A DNA stretch of 9,591 nt from an uncultured Oscillospiraceae bacterium. Lineage in GTDB: Bacteria > Bacillota > Clostridia > Oscillospirales > Ruminococcaceae. The stretch covers positions 1 through 9,591 of the forward strand of contig CAUABB010000044.1 in NCBI GenBank assembly GCA_958427155.1, written 5' to 3'. This document shows, one piece after another, positions 5,396 through 9,591 of this stretch; position 1 is the stretch's first letter, and the number at the start of each line of letters is the position of its first letter. The notes under the pieces are model-generated. The model worked only from the letters and a program-made list of their open reading frames with translations, did not search any database and was not told the DNA's origin. The translations under genes and the position numbers were made by a program.

Positions 5396-8041
5396 ATGGA
5401 GTGGACTTCACTCAACGATCTACGTGAGCAGTTTTTAAGTTTTTTTGAGTCAAAGCAACATACGAGACTTGCCAGTTTCCCTCTGGTGCCGATTGGGGAC
5501 AACAGCCTGTTGCTCATTAACTCCGGTATGGCCCCAATGAAAAAGTTTTTTCTGGGGCAGGCAGTTCCACCGAATAAACGTGTGACAACCTGCCAGAAGT
5601 GTATCCGTACGCCGGATATTGAGAATGTGGGGAAAACCTCACGCCATGGCACGTTCTTTGAAATGCTCGGGAACTTTTCTTTTGGAGATTACTTTAAGCA
5701 TGAAGCCACTAAATGGGCTTGGGAATTTATTACTGAGGTTATCAAAATGCCGGTTGACCGTCTCTGGGTTTCTATTTATGAGGAGGATGACGAGGCATTT
5801 GATATCTGGGTGAATGAAGTCGGCGTTGATCCAAGCCGAATCGTCCGTCTTGGAAAAGAAGATAACTTTTGGGAAATTGGTTCTGGTCCTTGTGGTCCTT
5901 GTTCTGAAATTTATTTTGATCGGGGTGAAGAATACGGATGCGGAAAGCCCACCTGCGGGGTCGGCTGTGACTGCGACCGGTATGTAGAATTTTGGAATCT
6001 CGTTTTTTCTCAGTATAATGGCGATGGAAACGGCCATTATGAGCGGATGGAGCATCCGAATATTGATACCGGGATGGGCTTAGAGCGCCTCGCCTGTATT
6101 ACGCAGGGGGTTGATAATCTCTTTGAAGTTGACACCATTCAAAATATTATGAAACATATCAGCCGAATCGCTGGTGTGACCTACAAAACTGATGAGAAAA
6201 AAGATATCTCTCTGCGCGTTATTACCGATCATATCCGTTCTACTGTTTTTATGGTGGGGGATGGAGTTCTTCCTTCTAACGAGGGAAGAGGGTATGTCTT
6301 ACGGCGGCTTCTCCGTCGTGCGGCTCGTCATGGACGTCTTTTGGGAATCAATAAACCATTTTTATTTGAGGTAGTTGATACGGTCATTCATGAGAACCGC
6401 ACCGCTTATCCGGAACTTGAACAGAAGGCAGATTATATCAAAAAGGTCATTCGGGTAGAGGAAGAAAATTTTGAAAAAACAGTTGACAAAGGAATGGAAC
6501 TGCTGATGTCCATCCTTGACCGGGTGGAGCAGAAACAGGAAGAAATCCTTACAGGCGATGATGCGTTTAAGCTTTATGATACCTTTGGGTTTCCGATTGA
6601 CCTGACCATGGAGATTACCGCTGAGCGTGGCGTTTCCGTAGATGAGGAACGGTTTTCCGCTTTAATGAAGGAACAGCGGGAACGCGCTCGCACTGCTCAT
6701 TTTGCGGGCGGCGATGTGGCTTGGAAAGATGATGTGCTTAATCTTGCGGAGTTGCCGGCTACTGTATTTGTAGGGTACACGGAGATGTCCTGTGAAACAA
6801 AGGTCTTGACGCTGGCGGCAGAGGGCGAAATTTCAGGCGAGATCAACGCGGGAAGCAAGGGTGCTATCGTCTTGGGGGAGACGCCGTTCTACGCAGAAAG
6901 CGGCGGACAGGTCGCTGATATTGGTGTGATTAAAACGGATAAGGGCCTCTTCCGGGTAACAGACTGTCAAAAAGATGATGGCGGTCATTTTGTCCATTAC
7001 GGCGTTATGGAAGATGGAACTATTTCAGTAGGAGAAACTGTCTGCGCGGAAATTGATGAGTTTAACCGTCGTTCTATTATGAGAAATCACACCTCGGCTC
7101 ATCTCCTTCAGGCTGCCCTTCGGAAAACGCTTGGTAACTATGTGCACCAGGCTGGACAGCTTGTCACTGCGCAGCGGCTCCGTTTCGATTTTTCCCACTT
7201 TCAGGCGCTTACTCCGGAAGAGATTAAAACGATTGAGTTGGATGTCAATCGTGTGATTCTGTCTGCTATTGACGTTAAACTTTATGAGACAGATATAGAT
7301 TCGGCGAAGGCCAAGGGGGCTATGGCCTTGTTTGGCGAAAAATATGGGGATATCGTTCGTGTCTGTGATATTGGAGAATATTCCATTGAGCTGTGTGGCG
7401 GAACCCATGTTGACAATACCGGAAAGATCGGTCTCTTTAAAATTATCAGTGAAAGTTCTGTTGCTGCAGGTGTGCGCCGGATTGAGGCGGTCACAGGAGC
7501 AGGGGTTTTGGAATTAATCAACGCTACTAATGAGATGTTGATGCGGTGTTGCAAAACCTTGAAGATTACAAATCCTTTTGAACTTCCTGAAAAATGCGCG
7601 GCTCTTTCCTCTGAACTAAAAGAAAAAGAAAAACGGCTGGAAAAAATTAATGCCGAGTTTGCTGAATTCCAAGCGAAAGGAATTGCCGAAAACACGGTGG
7701 AGATAAATGGGTTACGCGTTTCTTCTTTCCTGTTTCAAAATGCTAATCCCGACGCGATGAAAAAGATTGCCGATAAAATGACTGCTTCCGTGCCGAATAT
7801 TGTCATCGTTATCGGAACAATTCGGGATGGAAAGGGAACATTGGTGGCGGCCTGTGGACCCAAGGCGATTGAAAAGGGCGTGGCTGCCGGTGCGGTAATT
7901 AAGGAAATTGCGGCGATTGCCGGAGGAAAAGGTGGCGGACGGCCCAATATGGCGATGGCTGGTGTCTCAGAACCGTATAAAATGGACGAGGCGCTCTCTT
8001 TCCTTCCATCTCTGGTGGAAAAATTGACGGCTTTAAAATAA
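5396..8041 (+). CDS. alaS: Alanyl-tRNA synthetase
   Basis: AlaRS charges tRNA-Ala with alanine and hydrolyses mischarged Ser- and Gly-tRNA-Ala, in the cytosol. The 881 residues are the full bacterial length. The class II catalytic domain (about 1-240) has motif 2 with RHGTFFEMLGNFSFGDY (83-99) and motif 3 GMGLERL (226-232). Within it is a cysteine-rich stretch: Cys166 and Cys169, then Cys182, Cys187, Cys191 and Cys193. This could bind zinc and is a feature I associate with clostridial AlaRS. The tRNA-recognition region follows, with DHIRSTVFMVGDGVLPSNEGRGYVLRRLLRRA (278-309). The editing domain has zinc ligands His565 and His569 (NHTSAH) and Cys667 and His671 (CGGTH). A coiled-coil-like stretch (about 735-760) leads to the C-Ala/DHHA1 domain with GGKGGGRPNMAMAG (843-856). 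The ATG at 5396 follows AAAGGA at a spacing of 8. Control is by the T-box leader upstream. Confidence 0.99.
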   Translation: MEWTSLNDLREQFLSFFESKQHTRLASFPLVPIGDNSLLLINSGMAPMKKFFLGQAVPPNKRVTTCQKCIRTPDIENVGKTSRHGTFFEMLGNFSFGDYFKHEATKWAWEFITEVIKMPVDRLWVSIYEEDDEAFDIWVNEVGVDPSRIVRLGKEDNFWEIGSGPCGPCSEIYFDRGEEYGCGKPTCGVGCDCDRYVEFWNLVFSQYNGDGNGHYERMEHPNIDTGMGLERLACITQGVDNLFEVDTIQNIMKHISRIAGVTYKTDEKKDISLRVITDHIRSTVFMVGDGVLPSNEGRGYVLRRLLRRAARHGRLLGINKPFLFEVVDTVIHENRTAYPELEQKADYIKKVIRVEEENFEKTVDKGMELLMSILDRVEQKQEEILTGDDAFKLYDTFGFPIDLTMEITAERGVSVDEERFSALMKEQRERARTAHFAGGDVAWKDDVLNLAELPATVFVGYTEMSCETKVLTLAAEGEISGEINAGSKGAIVLGETPFYAESGGQVADIGVIKTDKGLFRVTDCQKDDGGHFVHYGVMEDGTISVGETVCAEIDEFNRRSIMRNHTSAHLLQAALRKTLGNYVHQAGQLVTAQRLRFDFSHFQALTPEEIKTIELDVNRVILSAIDVKLYETDIDSAKAKGAMALFGEKYGDIVRVCDIGEYSIELCGGTHVDNTGKIGLFKIISESSVAAGVRRIEAVTGAGVLELINATNEMLMRCCKTLKITNPFELPEKCAALSSELKEKEKRLEKINAEFAEFQAKGIAENTVEINGLRVSSFLFQNANPDAMKKIADKMTASVPNIVIVIGTIRDGKGTLVAACGPKAIEKGVAAGAVIKEIAAIAGGKGGGRPNMAMAGVSEPYKMDEALSFLPSLVEKLTALK

Positions 8042-8066
8042 CGCAGGGTTCTATAGGTTATTTTAA
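8033..8066 (+). other. Perfect 10-bp AT-rich inverted repeat at the alaS stop codon, weak terminator candidate
   Basis: TTAAAATAAC (8033-8042) and GTTATTTTAA (8057-8066) are exact reverse complements around a 14-base loop. The first arm contains the alaS TAA. There is only one G-C pair, and the T run is inside the stem rather than after it, so termination would be inefficient at best. The rest of the spacer to 8170 shows no clear promoter or other structure. Confidence 0.35.
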
Positions 8067-8170
8067 TTATACAGCAGCTGTTCGATTTGATAAGGATAGA
8101 AGAAAAATCGCTCTGTCAATGATTTTGCGGTCGATAATGCTTTTGAGTGAATTAGAGGGGAGAAACTTTA

Positions 8171-8509
8171 ATGGACTGCCTGTTTTGTAAAATTATCGCT
8201 GGGGAGATTCCGAGCAAAAAGGTATATGAAGACGATTTGGTATATGCATTTTATGATATTAATCCTCAGGCTCCTGTACATTTTCTGGTCATTCCCAAAG
8301 AGCACATTGAAAGTGCAGGGGAAATCACAGGTGAAAATTCGGCTGTAATTGCCCATGTTTTTGAGGTGATCGCAAAGCTGGCTTCTGAGCTTGGGCTTTT
8401 AAATGGTTTTCGTGTTATCACCAACTGTGGAGAGGATGGCGCTCAAACAGTCAAACATCTACATTTTCATGTCTTGGGTGGGAAAAAGCTCTCTGAAAAG
8501 ATGGCTTGA
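8171..8509 (+). CDS. hinT: HIT-family protein (histidine triad nucleotide-binding, Hint-like)
   Basis: The protein has 112 residues, the normal size for the Hint branch of the HIT superfamily. These proteins are purine nucleoside phosphoramidate hydrolases (AMP-lysine and related substrates) of incompletely known cellular role. The histidine triad is HLHFHVLGG (96-104), with the third His, H100, the expected nucleophile. It is preceded by RVITNCGEDGAQTVKH, the usual substrate-binding segment. The N-terminus DCLFCKIIAGEIPSKKVYED is typical. Cys3 and Cys6, with His45 and one triad histidine, could form the zinc site seen in many bacterial HIT proteins. The start is supported by GAGGGGA about 9 bases upstream. 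It lies 129 bases after alaS on the same strand, possibly in the same transcript, because no strong terminator separates them. Confidence 0.95.
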   Translation: MDCLFCKIIAGEIPSKKVYEDDLVYAFYDINPQAPVHFLVIPKEHIESAGEITGENSAVIAHVFEVIAKLASELGLLNGFRVITNCGEDGAQTVKHLHFHVLGGKKLSEKMA

Positions 8510-8694
8510 TTTGTATAAATCAAAAAACAAAATACTATTTGTATTTTGAAAGAGATATCGAGTGTCAGATGTTCGGTTTTTGCAAAAAGGATCTAATCCG
8601 CTGAAAAACAGGTGAAACAGCGGTGGATTTCTCATTCCGGTTTTCAAAAGCTTTTAAAAATATTTTTAACTTAATCAAATGGGAGGTTTTCAAG
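8510..8694 (+). other. Untranslated spacer with several inverted repeats before the phosphoribosyltransferase gene
   Basis: This spacer holds a series of dyads. TTGATTT and AAATCAA (8506-8512 and 8517-8523) surround the hinT stop. CAAAATAC and GTATTTTG (8528-8535 and 8541-8548) enclose a 5-base loop. TTTTTGCAAAAA is a palindrome near 8576-8587. CCGCTG and CAGCGG (8598-8603 and 8618-8623) form a 6-pair stem. A 16-base palindrome of A and T lies at 8654-8669. None is followed by a proper T run, so I do not call a terminator. No known riboswitch core is recognisable. A weak promoter is possible (TTGTAT at 8511-8516, 16 bases, TACTAT at 8533-8538). Confidence 0.4.
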
Positions 8695-9234
8695 ATGAAA
8701 GACACCTATACCTTAAAAGTCGCGGGACTTACCCGTGAATTGCCCATCTGTCCGGTAAACGAACATCTGGATATTGCGGCGTTTGTCATGTTTACCGATG
8801 TGGAGCTTACGGTTGCCTGTGCCTCTGAGCTGATCAAACGAGTTCCGGAACACGATGTGATCCTGACAGCAGAGGCAAAGGGAATTCCTCTTGCTTATGA
8901 GATGGCTCGTCAGATGGGTGAACGGTACGTTGTTGCCCGGAAGGGTTTGAAACTTTATATGAAAGACCCGGTCAAAGTGGATGTTAAGTCTATTACGACC
9001 ATGCAGATGCAGACACTGTATATTGATAAATTTGACATTGAACTACTCAAAGGGAAGAGGGTTTTAATTGTAGACGATGTCATCAGCACAGGAGAGTCTT
9101 TAAATTCCCTTTTGGAGCTTGCGCATGTAGCGGGAGGGAAGATTGTCGGAATTGCAACTGTTCTCGCCGAAGGGGATGCTGCGAAGAGGGATGACATTAT
9201 TTTTCTTGAGGAGCTTCCTTTGTTTGAAAAATAA
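8695..9234 (+). CDS. Type I phosphoribosyltransferase, adenine phosphoribosyltransferase-like
   Basis: Type I phosphoribosyltransferases transfer the 5-phosphoribosyl group of PRPP to a base. This 179-residue protein has the PRPP-binding signature VLIVDDVISTGES (123-135), where the paired aspartates (D127, D128) and the following loop hold the ribose phosphate. It also has TAEAKGIPLAYEMAR (58-72) and the flexible-loop lead-in VVARKGLKLYM (79-89). These resemble the Apt/Xpt group, so adenine salvage to AMP is the best guess, with xanthine or another base possible. The frame is open back to a GTG at 8623. However, GGGAGG at 8681-8686 lies 8 bases before the ATG at 8695, and the extra 24 residues are low-complexity with no family match, so 8695 is chosen. 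The gene follows hinT with a 185-base spacer, and no intrinsic terminator follows it. Confidence 0.85.
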   Translation: MKDTYTLKVAGLTRELPICPVNEHLDIAAFVMFTDVELTVACASELIKRVPEHDVILTAEAKGIPLAYEMARQMGERYVVARKGLKLYMKDPVKVDVKSITTMQMQTLYIDKFDIELLKGKRVLIVDDVISTGESLNSLLELAHVAGGKIVGIATVLAEGDAAKRDDIIFLEELPLFEK

Positions 9235-9366
9235 ACATTCATTTTTTCGCTTTGTTTAAAAAATTTTTTCCATTAACAGAAGGTTTTGTCGGTTCCCGCT
9301 TACCTTTAAAGCGGGAAGAGGACAGCCCTTTTAAGTCGGGAAACAGGGCAGGACAGGGGTGCGGCT
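9235..9366 (+). other. Spacer with two stable hairpins and competing pairings before the membrane-protein gene
   Basis: After an AT-rich start containing AAAAAATTTTTT, TTCCCGCTT (9293-9301) pairs perfectly with AAGCGGGAA (9309-9317) around a 7-base loop. A second hairpin pairs GCCCTTTT (9325-9332) with AAA-C-AGGGC (9341-9349), with one bulged base. TTCCCG (9293-9298) could also pair with a second CGGGAA at 9337-9342. CCCT (9326-9329) could also pair with AGGG (9355-9358) in the ribosome binding site of the next gene. No T run follows either hairpin, so this is not a standard terminator. A translational control element is possible, by inference only. Confidence 0.35.
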
Positions 9367-9591
9367 ATGCAGTGCTTGGCAAAGTTTGGATTTGGATATG
9401 CCGCTGCTTTGCTTGTGGCTTCCGTTTTGGGCGTCGGAAAACTAGTTTGGTGTTTTTCGGCGCTTCTGATTCTGCTTGTCGCCGGGTTGTGTTTGAAGCG
9501 GTTGCGTGTCAATACCACGTTTTGGTGTGTGGTTTCCGCAGCCGTTTTGGCGTCCGGCGGGAGCATCCGCATCCCCAAACAGGCGGGCGGC
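9367..9591 (+). CDS. Membrane protein, N-terminal fragment (possibly ComEC/Rec2-like)
   Basis: The frame is open from ATG 9367 to the right edge, giving 75 residues and no stop. AGGGG (9355-9359) lies 7 bases upstream and supports the start. The fragment has three hydrophobic stretches: about 8-24 (GFGYAAALLVASVLGVG), 28-43 (WCFSALLILLVAGLCL) and 53-64 (WCVVSAAVLASG). A basic turn KRLR separates the second and third. A chain of short membrane segments followed by a polar stretch (SIRIPKQAGG) resembles the N-terminus of ComEC/Rec2 DNA-uptake channel proteins, but no diagnostic motif lies inside the window, so this is a weak guess. Its codon use looks richer in G and C than the genes before it. 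No terminator separates it from the phosphoribosyltransferase gene, so the two may be co-transcribed. Confidence 0.6.
   Translation, partial: MQCLAKFGFGYAAALLVASVLGVGKLVWCFSALLILLVAGLCLKRLRVNTTFWCVVSAAVLASGGSIRIPKQAGG

Noticed and set aside
5278..5652. Minus-strand open frame of 124 codons across the T-box and the start of alaS
   Set aside because: It overlaps a clear T-box leader and alaS coding sequence, has no recognisable domain, and is explained as a shadow of alaS.
7282..7695. Minus-strand open frame of 137 codons opposite alaS
   Set aside because: It is antisense to the AlaRS editing domain; serine-rich composition and absence of motifs mark it as a shadow frame.
8528..8548. Intrinsic terminator after hinT
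   Set aside because: The 8-pair stem has a neat 5-base loop but only two G-C pairs, and is followed by GAAAGAG rather than T bases.
8623..8694. N-terminal extension of the phosphoribosyltransferase from a GTG at 8623
   Set aside because: The frame is open, but the strong GGGAGG at 8681-8686 points to ATG 8695, and the extra residues are lysine- and phenylalanine-rich with no family match.
9293..9317. Intrinsic terminator of the phosphoribosyltransferase gene
   Set aside because: The 9-pair stem is stable, but no T run follows on either strand.
1..9591. CRISPR array, insertion sequence, prophage or defence island
   Set aside because: No spaced direct repeats, transposase-like frames, terminal inverted repeats, tRNA with attachment site, or recognisable defence domains were seen; nearly all of the window is accounted for by the genes listed.

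Overview
The window looks like chromosomal DNA from a low-to-moderate GC Gram-positive bacterium, most likely a Clostridia member and perhaps of the Oscillospirales. The signs are an alanine-responsive T-box leader in front of alaS, strong purine-rich ribosome binding sites, a clostridial-type GuaA with the N-terminal motif DFGGQYNQ, and an AlaRS with a cysteine-rich insert. The genus cannot be fixed from the sequence alone.

Layout: genes diverge from a short spacer at about 3229-3444. To the left, all on the minus strand, lie guaA (GMP synthase), an AraC-family regulator with an N-terminal cupin, and a DUF1349 (concanavalin A-like) protein that runs off the left edge. guaA ends in a good intrinsic terminator. 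The AraC and DUF1349 genes each have their own extended -10 promoter, and each promoter carries copies of the heptamer GTTATAA, as a tandem repeat at the regulator and a perfect dyad at its neighbour. This pair is the most accessory-looking part of the window.

To the right, all on the plus strand, lie a short class B penicillin-binding protein, a T-box-controlled alaS, a HIT-family nucleotide hydrolase (hinT-like), a type I phosphoribosyltransferase (apt-like), and the first 75 codons of a membrane protein that runs off the right edge. The alaS promoter overlaps the stop codon of the penicillin-binding protein gene, so alaS has its own regulated transcript.

Most of the window is housekeeping: purine nucleotide synthesis and salvage, alanyl-tRNA charging, and peptidoglycan cross-linking. 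I see no mobile element, CRISPR array, phage gene, tRNA or rRNA. I found no convincing new multi-gene system. The items most worth checking are the possible AraC/DUF1349 regulon with shared GTTATAA sites, and two intergenic stretches (8510-8694 and 9235-9366) with competing inverted repeats in front of the phosphoribosyltransferase and membrane-protein genes.
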